This document shows positions 37,184 through 46,063 of a stretch of 64,000 nucleotides of DNA, piece by piece; the stretch's first letter is position 1; each line of letters begins with the position of its first letter. Position numbers and translations under genes: made by a program. Origin of the DNA: a bacterium (GTDB lineage: Bacteria; Planctomycetota; Planctomycetia; Planctomycetales; Planctomycetaceae). The DNA is taken from contig WGME01000003.1 of assembly GCA_016125225.1 (NCBI GenBank), positions 186,001-250,000 of the forward strand, in the 5' to 3' direction. The notes under the pieces were generated by a model that did no database searches, was not told where the DNA came from, and saw nothing but the letters and a program-made list of their open reading frames with translations.

Positions 37184-39517
37184 ATGCGTTTGTTGTGCTC
37201 TCTGTTCGTGGTGGTTCTGTTGTTCGCCGGTTCCGCAGCGGCGGAGACGATGTATGTCGAGGCGGAAGCCTTCCCGGAGATGGGGGGCTGGTCGCTCGAT
37301 TCCTCGTTCACGCATATCGTCGGTTCGCCCTACCTGCTCGCGCATGGTCTCGGCAAGCCGGTGGCCGATGCTCAGACGAAAGTCGCCATCCCCGCTGCTG
37401 GCGAGTACCGCGTGTGGGTCCGCACCAAAGATTGGGTCGCCGCCTGGAAAGCCCCCGGCACGCCCGGCCGGTTCCAACTCACCATCAATGGCAAACCATT
37501 GGCGACGGAGTTCGGTACCAAAGGTGTGAACTGGCACTGGCACGACGGTGGCACCGTCAAACTTGCCGCAGGTGACATCACGCTCGGCCTGCACGATCTC
37601 ACTGGGTTCGATGGTCGGTGTGATGCAATCCTGTTGAGTTCCGAGAAAGACTTCACACCGCCGGAAGGGGCGGAACTGGTCTCTGCCCGCAAAAAATGGC
37701 TGGGTCTCACCGATGGCCCCGAAGAGACCGAAGAGTTTGATCTGGTGGTGGTCGGCGGCGGTTATGGTGGCCTCGGCACGGCGATCTCGGCGGCCCGCCA
37801 ATCGCTGAAGGTCGCCCTGGTGCAGGACCGGTTCGTCCTCGGCGGCAACGGCAGCAGCGAGATTCGCGTGTGGGCCAACGGTGGCACCATGCGGGGCAAG
37901 TACCCGCATCTCGGCGAGATTGTCGAAGAGTTCGCCGACCATGCTCCCGACAGCCCCGGCCTCGCGGAGCACTACGGCGATGAGTTGAAGGAAGCCGTCT
38001 GTAAGCGGGAAAAAACGCTGACGTTGTTCCTCGGTCATTTTGCCCGCGATGTCGAAACCGATCCGGACACGAAGCAGATCAAGTCGGTGACAGCCCTCGA
38101 GGTACGTACCGGTCGGGAACGCAAGTTCCGCAGCAAGTTCTTCGCCGATTGCACGGGGCATGGCTTCATCGGTGCGGGAGCTGGGGCCTCTTACCTGATG
38201 GAACCCGACGGCCGCATGGGCATGTCGAACATGTTCTACTGGCAGATGGATGAAACGCCGCAAGCCTGGCCGGATACACCGTGGGCATTGGATCTGGAAG
38301 CCGCCGATTTCCCGGCTCAACAGAAGAGCCGTTCGGTCGAAAATGGCAAGCCGTTCATGAAGGGGGAATGGTTCTGGGAATCGGGCTTTGATAAAGACGC
38401 GATCAATGAACTCGAACTGATCCGCGACTGGAACTTCCGGGCCGTGTTTGGCGCCTTCAGTGCCCTCAAGCATGGCCCCGAGAAGGAGAAGTATGCCAAC
38501 GCTGCGATGAAGTGGGTGGCCTATGTCGGCGGGCCGCGCGAGTCGCGGATGATTGAGGGCGACATCGTTCTTACACGAGAAGACATTGTGCAGAAGAAGA
38601 TGTATCCCGATGGCTGCGTGCCGACGACATGGGATATCGACCTGCACTATCCCAAAGAGCAATACGCGAAGAAGTTCCCGGACAATCCGTTCATTTCGCG
38701 GGCCGAGTTCGGAGCCGGGGTCGATCGCCAGAACGGTTACCCGGTGCCCTACCGCTGCTTCTACTCGAAGGACGTGCCGAACCTGTTCATGGCGGGACGG
38801 TGCATCAGCGTGAATCATGATGCGCTCGGCACCATCCGCGTGATGCGGACCTGCGGCATGATGGGCGAAGTGGTCGGCAAGGCGGCGTATCTCTGCGTGA
38901 AGCACAGCATCAGCCCCCGCGGTGTGTATGACCATTACCTGCCATCGCTGATCGAACTGCTCGAACAACCGGGTGCCATGCGGCGGGACGGTATTCAGCA
39001 GGCGCTCTATCGCGACACGAGTTCGCCCGCCGTTACCCCGTACTACAACAAGGGAGCGGATACCGTGGTGGGGGCCCCGCTGAATCCGCCGCGCGAAGGG
39101 GGCGTGAAGGTCTCGTCGCTGCCGGGGATTGTGGTCGATGACACGCAGGCCAAGTTGACGGGTTCCTGGAGCAATACTGGCTCGCTCACGCCGTTTGTGG
39201 GGGATGGTTATCGCTATGCCGGGCCGAATTCCAATGCTGTCGCGCGGTTCGAGTTCATGATTCCCAATGCAGGCAAGTATGAAGTCCGCATCGCCTGGGT
39301 CGGCCATGAAAACCGGGCGTCACGCACCGCCTGTGCGATCGAACGGGCCGGCCTCGCCCCCATCAAGACCCGGCTCAACCAGCAGAGCGAAGGCGACCTG
39401 TTCCACGTCGTCGGCACGTTCGACTTCCCGGCGGGTGAATCGGCCGTGGTGATCTCCACCGAGGGAGCCAACGGCAACGTTCATATTGATGCGGTGCAGG
39501 TGGTAGAAAAGCGTTAA
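37184..39517 (+). CDS. Exported FAD-dependent oxidoreductase
   Basis: 777 residues. A signal peptide (LLCSLFVVVLLFAGSAAAE) is followed by a beta-rich, carbohydrate-binding-like domain (about 22-165). The FAD domain starts with the dinucleotide motif VVVGGGYGGLG near residue 187 and includes GGNGSSEIRVWANGG and the C-terminal FAD segment FMAGRCISVNHDALG. A further beta-sandwich domain (about 640-775) ends the chain. Planctomycetes have many such FAD-dependent enzymes; the substrate, perhaps a sugar or polyol, is unknown. GAGG lies before the ATG. A long palindromic repeat follows the stop codon. Confidence 0.88.
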   Translation: MRLLCSLFVVVLLFAGSAAAETMYVEAEAFPEMGGWSLDSSFTHIVGSPYLLAHGLGKPVADAQTKVAIPAAGEYRVWVRTKDWVAAWKAPGTPGRFQLTINGKPLATEFGTKGVNWHWHDGGTVKLAAGDITLGLHDLTGFDGRCDAILLSSEKDFTPPEGAELVSARKKWLGLTDGPEETEEFDLVVVGGGYGGLGTAISAARQSLKVALVQDRFVLGGNGSSEIRVWANGGTMRGKYPHLGEIVEEFADHAPDSPGLAEHYGDELKEAVCKREKTLTLFLGHFARDVETDPDTKQIKSVTALEVRTGRERKFRSKFFADCTGHGFIGAGAGASYLMEPDGRMGMSNMFYWQMDETPQAWPDTPWALDLEAADFPAQQKSRSVENGKPFMKGEWFWESGFDKDAINELELIRDWNFRAVFGAFSALKHGPEKEKYANAAMKWVAYVGGPRESRMIEGDIVLTREDIVQKKMYPDGCVPTTWDIDLHYPKEQYAKKFPDNPFISRAEFGAGVDRQNGYPVPYRCFYSKDVPNLFMAGRCISVNHDALGTIRVMRTCGMMGEVVGKAAYLCVKHSISPRGVYDHYLPSLIELLEQPGAMRRDGIQQALYRDTSSPAVTPYYNKGADTVVGAPLNPPREGGVKVSSLPGIVVDDTQAKLTGSWSNTGSLTPFVGDGYRYAGPNSNAVARFEFMIPNAGKYEVRIAWVGHENRASRTACAIERAGLAPIKTRLNQQSEGDLFHVVGTFDFPAGESAVVISTEGANGNVHIDAVQVVEKR

Positions 39518-39523
39518 CGATAC

Positions 39524-39590
39524 TTAGCCGCGAGGCGACGCCGAGCGCTGGGTGAATTCCACTCAGCGTTCGACTTCGTCTCGCGGCTAA
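39524..39590. repeat. Long palindromic repeat, copy 1
   Basis: 67-base imperfect palindrome. The outer 11 bases, TTAGCCGCGAG, pair perfectly with CTCGCGGCTAA, and pairing continues inward to about 27 bases per arm with a few mismatches, around a loop of about 13 bases. It begins seven bases after the FAD oxidoreductase stop. A second copy lies at 41091-41159 on the other side of the next gene. Confidence 0.85.
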
Positions 39591-39633
39591 ATGTGACGAG
39601 AAATGATCGACCCAATCAAGGGATTCAACGTTG

Positions 39634-41094
39634 ATGAATACATGGATTGCCACTTGCCTGATTGTTTCTTCGTTCGCCCAAGCCCCGGTTGAGAACGATT
39701 ACTACAAACTCACACCCCTCACCATTCCCGATGCGGCGTATCTGGAAGCCGGGGCGATCGATCTGTTACCCGATGGCAAGCTGGCCGTTTCGACTCGCCG
39801 TGGCGAAATCTGGCTGATCGAGAAGCCCTTCGCTGAAAACCCGGCCGAGATGAAATGGTCGCGGTTTGCACACGGACTGCATGAAGTCCTCGGGTTGACC
39901 CATCGCGATGGTTGGCTGTACCTCACGCAGCGGGGGGATGTCAGCCGCATCAAAGACAGTGACGGCGATGGTCTCGCGGATCAGTTCGAAGTGGTCAATG
40001 ATGAATGGCACATCAACGGCGATTACCACGAATACGCGTTCGGTTCGAAGTTCGACAAAGACGGCAACATCTGGGTGGTGCTCTGCCTCACCGGGTCGTT
40101 CGGCAGTGAATCGAAGTATCGCGGCTGGTGCCTGCGGATCACGCCGGAGGGCGAATGCATTCCCACCACCAGCGGCATCCGCTCGCCCGGTGGCATCGGG
40201 TTCAACGCGGCGGGCGAAGTGTTCTATACCGACAATCAGGGTCCGTGGAACGGCACCTGCGGTTTGAAGCAACTCATTCCCGGCAAGTTCGTCGGTCATC
40301 CCGGCGGGTTCAAATGGTACGACCTGCCCGCCGCGAAAGCGGCCATGGGCGAGAAGCCGCAGGAACCACTATCGGGTAGCCGGTACATGACCGAAGCCGC
40401 CAAGATTCCGAAGTATGTCCCCCCGGTGATTCTGTTCCCGTACAAGAAGATGGGCCAGTCGGCCAGCGGCATTGCCTGTGATACCACGGGCGGAAAGTTC
40501 GGCCCGTTTGAGAACCAGATGTTCGTCGGCGATCAAACCAACAGCACGGTCATGCGGTGCTTCCTTGAAGATGTCGACGGCTTCTATCAAGGGGTTTGCT
40601 TCCCGTTCCGCGAAGGCTTCGGATCGGGCACGCTGGCCCTGGAAATGACACCCAGCGGCAGCCTCTTTGTCGGCGGCACCAATCGCGGCTGGGGCAGCCG
40701 GGGCAGTAAGCCGTATGCCCTCGAACGTCTCGACTGGACCAGCAAAGTTCCATTTGAAATTCACGAGATGCGGGCCAAACCCGATGGATTCGAACTGACC
40801 TTCACGGAATCCGTTGATCCGGCGACTGCGGGGAACGTTGAGAGTTACACGCTCGATGCCTACACCTACATTTTCCAGGCTTCGTACGGCAGCCCCGAAG
40901 TCGATTTCTCGAAACCGAAGATTCAGTCCGCCACGGTCAGCGAAGACGGCAAAAGCGTCCGCCTGATCATCGACGGTCTGGTCGCCGGGCATATTCACGA
41001 ACTCACCGCACCGGGCGTGACATCGAAAAATGGCCTGCCGCTGTTGCACAAAGAAGCTTACTACACGCTCAACCGCATCCCCCACGCAAATTAG
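39634..41094 (+). CDS. Exported beta-propeller-like protein (PQQ-dehydrogenase/DUF7133-like)
   Basis: 486 residues from the ATG at 39634; a TTG precedes it directly. A short signal segment ([14 protein letters not shown]) precedes a propeller-like domain with repeated strand patterns: [22 protein letters not shown], cut into blades, [17 protein letters not shown] with a Ca-binding-like DSDGDGLAD loop, and [20 protein letters not shown] small C-terminal Ig-like domain follows (about 370-480). Related planctomycete proteins resemble sugar dehydrogenases, often with a cytochrome domain, which is absent here. Its stop codon TAG lies inside the second palindromic repeat. Confidence 0.82.
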   Translation: MNTWIATCLIVSSFAQAPVENDYYKLTPLTIPDAAYLEAGAIDLLPDGKLAVSTRRGEIWLIEKPFAENPAEMKWSRFAHGLHEVLGLTHRDGWLYLTQRGDVSRIKDSDGDGLADQFEVVNDEWHINGDYHEYAFGSKFDKDGNIWVVLCLTGSFGSESKYRGWCLRITPEGECIPTTSGIRSPGGIGFNAAGEVFYTDNQGPWNGTCGLKQLIPGKFVGHPGGFKWYDLPAAKAAMGEKPQEPLSGSRYMTEAAKIPKYVPPVILFPYKKMGQSASGIACDTTGGKFGPFENQMFVGDQTNSTVMRCFLEDVDGFYQGVCFPFREGFGSGTLALEMTPSGSLFVGGTNRGWGSRGSKPYALERLDWTSKVPFEIHEMRAKPDGFELTFTESVDPATAGNVESYTLDAYTYIFQASYGSPEVDFSKPKIQSATVSEDGKSVRLIIDGLVAGHIHELTAPGVTSKNGLPLLHKEAYYTLNRIPHAN

Positions 41095-41159
41095 CCGCGA
41101 GGCACACGCCGAGCGCTGGGAGATTTCGGACACAGCGCTCGACTCCGTCTCGCGGCTAA
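41091..41159. repeat. Long palindromic repeat, copy 2
   Basis: 69-base palindrome of the same family as 39524-39590: the same outer arms TTAGCCGCGAG and CTCGCGGCTAA, the same inner CCGAGCGCTG block, and a changed loop. Its left end supplies the stop codon of the upstream gene. Its right end overlaps the ribosome-binding site AAGGAA (41158-41163) of the YbjQ gene. Confidence 0.88.
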
Positions 41160-41168
41160 GGAACAACC

Positions 41169-41498
41169 ATGATCGTCACCACCACGTTTGATGTCGCCGG
41201 ACATGAAATCAGCGAATACCTTGGGATTGTCCGGGGGATTGTTGTTCGTGCACCGACGATCTCGCAGGGGTTCATCGGCGGACTCAACACCATCATCGGC
41301 GGCAAGATTGGGGCCTTCACGCAGATGTGCGAGACCGCCCGGCAGCAAGCCTACGACGACATGATCGAACACGCCGAGCAACTCGGCGCGAACGCCATCG
41401 TCGGCATGCGGTATGATACCGGCGAAGTCGGTGCTCAAACCCGTTCGACAGAAGTACTCTGCTACGGGACCGCAGTGGTCTTGCAGCGGACACGTTGA
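41169..41498 (+). CDS. YbjQ/UPF0145 family protein
   Basis: 109 residues, the usual length. The family pattern is clear: GIVRGIVVRAPTISQGFIGG, then AYDDMIEHAEQLGANAIVGMRYDT, and a short C-terminal strand. YbjQ forms small ring-like oligomers; its role is not settled and heavy-metal binding has been proposed. The ATG has AAGGAA at 41158-41163, overlapping the palindromic repeat. The stop overlaps a TTG that could start the next gene, but the ATG 15 bases later is more likely. Confidence 0.9.
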   Translation: MIVTTTFDVAGHEISEYLGIVRGIVVRAPTISQGFIGGLNTIIGGKIGAFTQMCETARQQAYDDMIEHAEQLGANAIVGMRYDTGEVGAQTRSTEVLCYGTAVVLQRTR

Positions 41499-41512
41499 TT
41501 CTCGGATCGAAT

Positions 41513-42700
41513 ATGACAACTGAACCGTCGCCTGGTTTTAATGATGCCACCATCGCCGCCCGTGGCGGTTGGGCGCCCGATTTTGTCACGCGGCCGAGTG
41601 CTCCGCCGATCTACATGACGACGGCGTTTGACATCGAAGATCTCGGCCAGTTGGAGGACATCACCACCGGAGCACAAACCGGGTACATCTATACCCGTGA
41701 TGGGAATCCGAACCATGAGGCCTTTGCGGCTGACATCGCCGCCCTGGAAGGTGCAGAACTCGGCGTGGTGACGGCATCAGGAATGGGTGCAATCACAGCG
41801 TTACTCATGGCGACTCTGAAGGCTGGTGATCATGTGGTGGCCGGCCGCGTGTTGTATGGTCGCACCGGGCAGTTGTTGAATCATCTGGCAGCATCGTTTG
41901 GTATCGAAGTCACCTTCGTTGATATCGCTGACCTGACTGCCGTGCAAACCGCGATCAAATCCACCACCAAACTCTGCATCGCCGAAAGCCTTTCGAATCC
42001 ACTCGTGGAAGTCACCGATCTGCCGGGGCTTGCCCGCGTCTTGGGCGATGTCCCGCTGCTGGTCGACAACACCTTCGCAACGCCGTGCCTTTTGAAGCCG
42101 ATCACGCACGGGGCTACTTATGTCTGGCACAGTGCGTCGAAATATCTCAATGGGCATGGTGATGTGATGCTCGGTGTGCTCGTTGGTCCGCGATTAGCGA
42201 TGCGAAAAGTGCGGGCGATGTCGTCGCTCTACGGACTCAACAGCAATCCCTTTGAAAGTTGGCTGGGATCGCGCGGCTTACGCACTTTGCCGCTACGAAT
42301 GGAACGCGTCTCCAAAACGGCCCAGTCGGTTGCCAATGCACTATCCCAACATCGGGTGATTGAACGCGTCTACTACCCCGGTTTGCCGACGCATCTCACA
42401 TTTGAACTTGCCCAGAGACTGTTGCCGCACGGTTGTGGTGGCATGCTGGCGTTTGATCTAGCCGGTGGTCGCACCGCCGTCGATCATTTCTTCCGCAAAC
42501 TCGGCGAAACGATCCCGTTCTCACCAACTCTGGCCGATGCGCGAACCACGCTGTCTTATCCAGCGGGGACCTCGCACAAATTCATCACCGCCGCAGAACG
42601 GGCAGCTTATGGCATTGGCGATGGGCTGGTGCGGCTGTCGATCGGCCTGGAAGATGCCGGGGACTTGATCCGAGAACTGCAGCAGGCGCTCGTGCAATAA
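41513..42700 (+). CDS. Gamma-family PLP enzyme (cystathionine synthase/lyase, methionine lyase type)
   Basis: 395 residues, typical for Cys/Met metabolism PLP enzymes. Visible are the substrate-site YTRDGNPNH, the PLP phosphate region ASGMGAIT, the VDNTFATP segment and the Schiff-base Lys210 in HSASKYLNGHGD. The C-terminal segment TLSYPAGTSH is also typical. It works in the cytoplasm on O-acyl-homoserine, cystathionine or methionine; the exact reaction cannot be read from sequence. An in-frame TTG at 41495 would overlap the ybjQ stop. A hairpin follows the stop by one base. Confidence 0.88.
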   Translation: MTTEPSPGFNDATIAARGGWAPDFVTRPSAPPIYMTTAFDIEDLGQLEDITTGAQTGYIYTRDGNPNHEAFAADIAALEGAELGVVTASGMGAITALLMATLKAGDHVVAGRVLYGRTGQLLNHLAASFGIEVTFVDIADLTAVQTAIKSTTKLCIAESLSNPLVEVTDLPGLARVLGDVPLLVDNTFATPCLLKPITHGATYVWHSASKYLNGHGDVMLGVLVGPRLAMRKVRAMSSLYGLNSNPFESWLGSRGLRTLPLRMERVSKTAQSVANALSQHRVIERVYYPGLPTHLTFELAQRLLPHGCGGMLAFDLAGGRTAVDHFFRKLGETIPFSPTLADARTTLSYPAGTSHKFITAAERAAYGIGDGLVRLSIGLEDAGDLIRELQQALVQ

Positions 42701-42701
42701 A

Positions 42702-42731
42702 GAAGCCTAGGCATGGCGATGCCTGGGCTTC
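42702..42731. terminator. Hairpin between convergent genes
   Basis: GAAGCCTAGGCAT (42702-42714) pairs with ATGCCTGGGCTTC (42719-42731), a 13-base-pair stem with one G-U wobble and a four-base loop. It begins one base after the PLP enzyme stop and faces the end of a minus-strand gene at 42753, so it can serve both directions. No T-run. Confidence 0.6.
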
Positions 42732-42752
42732 CCATTCATGATAACTCAAAGA

Positions 42753-43205
42753 TCAGTGGGCGGCGGCGACCGCGTGGCCGTGGTCATCATGACCATGATC
42801 ATGTCCGTGATCGTCTTCCGGTGCTTCCTCAGGGAAGCTGGCCCAATCGCCACAGGCTCCGGACAGTTGGACCGAGCCACAGAGCATCATCATCACGAGC
42901 AACGCTGTCACATACATGAATTTGCCGACGAAGTTGCTGACGGTGAGGCCGAGAATAAAGTGCGTGCCACCGGTCGGCGGAGCGATTACCCCCCAGATCA
43001 GGGTCATCATCAGGCCGATCAGCACGACACCAATCCAGCCACCGCGACGCATCACCGGCCAAAGCTTCGACCAGTCCGCCGCGAAGAGCCACACGGCGAG
43101 CCATGCGATGAGGGGTGTCCAAGGGGTGACCAATCCGATGATCACCAGTAAGAGGCTCCACAGAGCCGTCAGGACATCGACCAGACTGTTGAATAGCTCG
43201 ATCAT
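42753..43205 (-). CDS. Membrane protein with His-rich C-terminal tail
   Basis: 150 residues. Three or four hydrophobic segments: about 8-27, 28-45, 56-75 and 92-112. After a GACGDW segment, the last 25 residues are an Asp/His/Gly run (DDHGHDHGHDDHGH) that could bind Zn, Ni or Cu. No known transporter family is recognised. Similar His-rich ends occur in metal transporters and chaperones, but metal handling is only inferred here. Confidence 0.65.
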   Translation of the reverse strand: MIELFNSLVDVLTALWSLLLVIIGLVTPWTPLIAWLAVWLFAADWSKLWPVMRRGGWIGVVLIGLMMTLIWGVIAPPTGGTHFILGLTVSNFVGKFMYVTALLVMMMLCGSVQLSGACGDWASFPEEAPEDDHGHDHGHDDHGHAVAAAH

Positions 43206-43343
43206 TTCCGTGCCCGCTGAGGCTGTAAACCCGAAGATACAAGGGCTATAGAGATACCAAAACGGCGAGAATGTCGCCAGTGAGCGGGAAGGGCGGAGGG
43301 TCGAAGCGGGAAGCTGGAATTGGATTCCGTCTTCACCACCAGC

Positions 43344-44468
43344 TCAGGCCGCATTCTGCAAGGGGTGATTGATGCGATGCAGTTGGGTCTGCACGGCGGC
43401 GAAGACCTGTTCGACGGTCAAATCCCGCATGCAGCGGTGATGTTTCAGCGGGCATTCCCGTTGCTGACACGGCCCGCAATCGACGGGAATCTGCAGATGC
43501 ACCGCTTGCGGATCGAACGTTTCGCTCCAGGCGATGTGTGTCGGACCAAACAGCGTAATTACCGGCACTCCGAACGCCGTCGCAAAGTGGCGGGGACCGG
43601 AATCGGTGGTGACAAGCAGATCACAGCCGCGGACGGCCGCCTTGGTCAGACCGATGCTCAATGGTTCATCAGCCATGGAGACAACGGTGGACCGCTGCGA
43701 CTGTTCCGCAATCCACCGTGCATCATCACGCTCGGCGGGACCACACAACAGGATCACGCGGTGGCCGAGTTCATCGACGATGCGTTGAGCCAATTTGACG
43801 AACGATTCCCGCGGCCAGTTCTTTGCCGGTCCAAAAGCTCCGCCGGTATTAAAGGCGATGAGGCGGGGATGGGTGAGAGTTGAGGATTGAGAGTTGAGGG
43901 TGAATTTCTGCTTGTCGGCTTTCCGAAGTTCGCTTTTCGCTAGAAACTCTTGCCATTGCGATTCGGCATCAACAGTCACCCCGAGCGACATTGTTCTCGA
44001 GATGTTTGCTGTCTGGCCTTCCGCCTTCCGCCTTCCGCCTTCCGCCCATTCAACCAGCCGCAGATACTCGACCAGTACCGGATGCGGTGTCAATTTCGAC
44101 TTCGGTGTCACACGGTCGGTCAGTAGCCAACCACGCAGATCACGGGCGAAACCGATACGGCGACGGGCGCCAGAGATGTATGCCAGCCATGCCGATCGCA
44201 GGGAATTCGGGAACAGGATGGCGGTGTCACACTGTTCGGCCCTTAGCTTTCGCAGGAATCGCCAGCCCCGTTGTTCGGGGTTCTTACCGCGCGGGTTGTA
44301 GAGCAGAACTCGGTCGCAGAAACTGCTGCCGGCGAGTGTGTCGGCAATCACCGGTCGCATGATGCCGACGACTTCGGCGTCGCGAAACCGATCGCGAATC
44401 GCACGGAGGGCCGGGGTTGCCATAACCGCATCGCCGATCCAGTTCGGTAGGAAAACGGCGAGCTTCAT
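43344..44468 (-). CDS. waaF: ADP-heptose:LPS heptosyltransferase (WaaF-like, GT9)
   Basis: 374 residues. The N-terminal LPNWIGDAVMATPALRAI motif is typical of heptosyltransferase II. The C-terminal domain has the family pattern GPAKNWPRESFVKLA, TDSGPRHFATAFGVPVITLFG and CGPCQQRECPL. It should add heptose to the LPS core at the inner membrane face. Two insertions lie in the inter-domain part, at about residues 142-151 and 190-199. Both are encoded by four-copy 7-base tandem repeats, so changes in copy number would shift the frame. The ATG overlaps the hldE stop (ATGA at 44465-44468). Confidence 0.9.
   Translation of the reverse strand: MKLAVFLPNWIGDAVMATPALRAIRDRFRDAEVVGIMRPVIADTLAGSSFCDRVLLYNPRGKNPEQRGWRFLRKLRAEQCDTAILFPNSLRSAWLAYISGARRRIGFARDLRGWLLTDRVTPKSKLTPHPVLVEYLRLVEWAEGGRRKAEGQTANISRTMSLGVTVDAESQWQEFLAKSELRKADKQKFTLNSQSSTLTHPRLIAFNTGGAFGPAKNWPRESFVKLAQRIVDELGHRVILLCGPAERDDARWIAEQSQRSTVVSMADEPLSIGLTKAAVRGCDLLVTTDSGPRHFATAFGVPVITLFGPTHIAWSETFDPQAVHLQIPVDCGPCQQRECPLKHHRCMRDLTVEQVFAAVQTQLHRINHPLQNAA
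43872..43899. repeat. 7-bp tandem repeat inside waaF (GTTGAGR type)
   Basis: Four head-to-tail 7-base units (GGTGAGA, GTTGAGG, ATTGAGA, GTTGAGG on the plus strand) inside the coding region, encoding a Ser/Thr-rich stretch of the heptosyltransferase. The same unit recurs at 44484-44511 and, in altered form, at 46043-46063. Confidence 0.8.
44018..44045. repeat. 7-bp tandem repeat inside waaF (CTTCCGC x4)
   Basis: Four perfect copies of CTTCCGC (GCGGAAG on the coding strand), encoding the EGGRRKAEG segment of the heptosyltransferase. A 7-base unit is not a multiple of three, so gain or loss of one copy breaks the frame. Confidence 0.9.
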
Positions 44469-46030
44469 CCGGCTTTTTTAAGGGTTGAGAGTTGAGAGTT
44501 GAGGGTTGAGGGCAAGGGAATCGTAATCGGATCAGACAGCGATTCGCCGCGATCGATGGCTCGCAATCGGGCCACGATATCGGTGGTGGAAACGCCGGGG
44601 GTGATGCCCATCGGCTTCACCGTGCCACCATAACTCAGGACTACTTCGCGACCCACGATTTCTTCTGCCGAGTACGTGCCCCCTTTGACGAGGACATCGG
44701 GCCGCAGGTGTTCCAGCACCGCATGCGGCGTGTCTTCCTCGAAGACCACGACATAATCGACCGAGGCCAAACCGGCGAGCATCTGAGCCCGGTAGTTCTG
44801 ATCGAACAGCGGGCGATCGGCGGCTTTGCCCAACCGCCGCACACTGGTATCGCTATTGATCGCGACGACCAGGCAATCCCCTTCACGGGCCGCCTCTTCG
44901 AGATAACTCACATGGCCGACATGCAATAAATCGAAGCACCCATTCGTCATCACGATGCGTTGCCCGGCTTGACGACGGGCCGACACTTGCCGCACGATAT
45001 CATCGAGCGAACCGACTTTGCTTTCCGTGGTTCGACTGACCCGCAGGATATCTTCAATGATGGCCTTGCGACTGATCGGTACGACGCCGACTTGTTCGAC
45101 TTCCAGGCCCCCCGCGACATTCGCCAATCGACAAAGATCAACAGTATCGATGCCCGCCGCGACACCCACGCCGATCATGGCGAGGACCATATCTCCCGCG
45201 CCGGTGATGTCGCAGACTTCGCGCGGCCGGGTGGGCAGATGCGTCGATTCACCGCTGCGACTTGTCAGGGCAATGCCATCGCGGTCGATGGTCACGAAGG
45301 CATAATCGAGATCGAATTTTTCGACCAGTTTCCGGCCCGCTTTGAAGGCATCATCAATCGTGCGGATTTCGCAGCCGGTCGCTTTGAAGGTTTCCGAGCG
45401 ATTCGGTGTGACCCCGGTGGCTCCACGGTAGAGGTTGTAATCGCCGCCGGCAGCCGGGTCGGCAACCACGGGAAGATTCAATGACCGGGCCGCTTGAATC
45501 AAGGGCCGCAAAAATTCTTGGGTACAGACACCCTTGGCGTAATCGGAAATCAGAATCGCTGAGTATTCGGCCAGTCGGGGCAGGATCGCTTCCAGCAGCT
45601 GCTCGGCAATCTCACTAGAAATCGGTTGCCGGGTTTCGCGATCCACCCGCAACATCTGATGCGGATGCCGGTATTGAGCCCGGCCCATGAATCGCACTTT
45701 AGCGGTGGTCGGACGGTCAGAGTCGGTGACAATCGTGTCTCGGCCAATGCCCGCCTGATCCAAATCCCGAGCCAAAGCCCGGCCGTCGGCGTCGTCGCCA
45801 ATGACTCCGGCGAGATCGACCGTGGCATCGAGACCAAGCAGCATGTTCGCGACGTTCGCCGCCCCGCCGAGCCGGGTTTCCTGCCGTTCTTCCCGCAGAA
45901 GAATGACCGGAGCTTCCTGGCTGATGCGTTCGGCATCGCCCCAGACATAGCGATCGAGAATCAGGTCGCCCACCACGAGAATGCGTGGCGAACCAAGGCG
46001 ATCGACAGCATCGAGCAGGTGGTAGGACAT
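44465..46030 (-). CDS. hldE: Bifunctional heptose-7-phosphate kinase / heptose-1-phosphate adenylyltransferase
   Basis: 521 residues. The N-terminal PfkB/ribokinase-type kinase (about 1-320) shows RLGGAANVA and the ATP-site DITGAGDMVLA motif. The C-terminal cytidylyltransferase-like domain (about 345-490) begins at VMTNGCFDLLHVGHV, with the nucleotide-binding HxGH. It should make ADP-heptose for the LPS core in the cytoplasm, matching the heptosyltransferase encoded next to it. The last 15 residues (PLPSTLNSQLSTL and on) are encoded by a 7-base tandem repeat and are not part of the enzyme fold. The ATG at 46030 is preferred over 46069, since the extra codons come from another such repeat. Confidence 0.92.
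   Translation of the reverse strand: MSYHLLDAVDRLGSPRILVVGDLILDRYVWGDAERISQEAPVILLREERQETRLGGAANVANMLLGLDATVDLAGVIGDDADGRALARDLDQAGIGRDTIVTDSDRPTTAKVRFMGRAQYRHPHQMLRVDRETRQPISSEIAEQLLEAILPRLAEYSAILISDYAKGVCTQEFLRPLIQAARSLNLPVVADPAAGGDYNLYRGATGVTPNRSETFKATGCEIRTIDDAFKAGRKLVEKFDLDYAFVTIDRDGIALTSRSGESTHLPTRPREVCDITGAGDMVLAMIGVGVAAGIDTVDLCRLANVAGGLEVEQVGVVPISRKAIIEDILRVSRTTESKVGSLDDIVRQVSARRQAGQRIVMTNGCFDLLHVGHVSYLEEAAREGDCLVVAINSDTSVRRLGKAADRPLFDQNYRAQMLAGLASVDYVVVFEEDTPHAVLEHLRPDVLVKGGTYSAEEIVGREVVLSYGGTVKPMGITPGVSTTDIVARLRAIDRGESLSDPITIPLPSTLNSQLSTLKKAG
44484..44511. repeat. 7-bp tandem repeat at the 3' end of hldE (GTTGAGA/G x4)
   Basis: Two GTTGAGA units followed by two GTTGAGG units, 16 bases before the hldE/waaF overlap. 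A change in copy number would alter the hldE C-terminus and could remove the coupled ATGA junction. Confidence 0.9.
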
Positions 46031-46042
46031 GGTGGATCGAGG

Positions 46043-46063
46043 GTTGAAGGCTGAGTGCTGAGG
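46043..46063. repeat. Degenerate 7-bp repeat upstream of hldE
   Basis: Three related 7-base units (GTTGAAG, GCTGAGT, GCTGAGG) 12 bases upstream of the hldE start codon, in the place of its ribosome-binding site. Confidence 0.65.

Noticed and set aside
37031-39307. 758-codon open frame on the minus strand, opposite the FAD oxidoreductase
   Set aside because: The plus-strand frame has a signal peptide, FAD motifs and a ribosome-binding site. The antisense frame is rich in Arg, His and Ala without any domain and is a by-product of GC-rich codon use.
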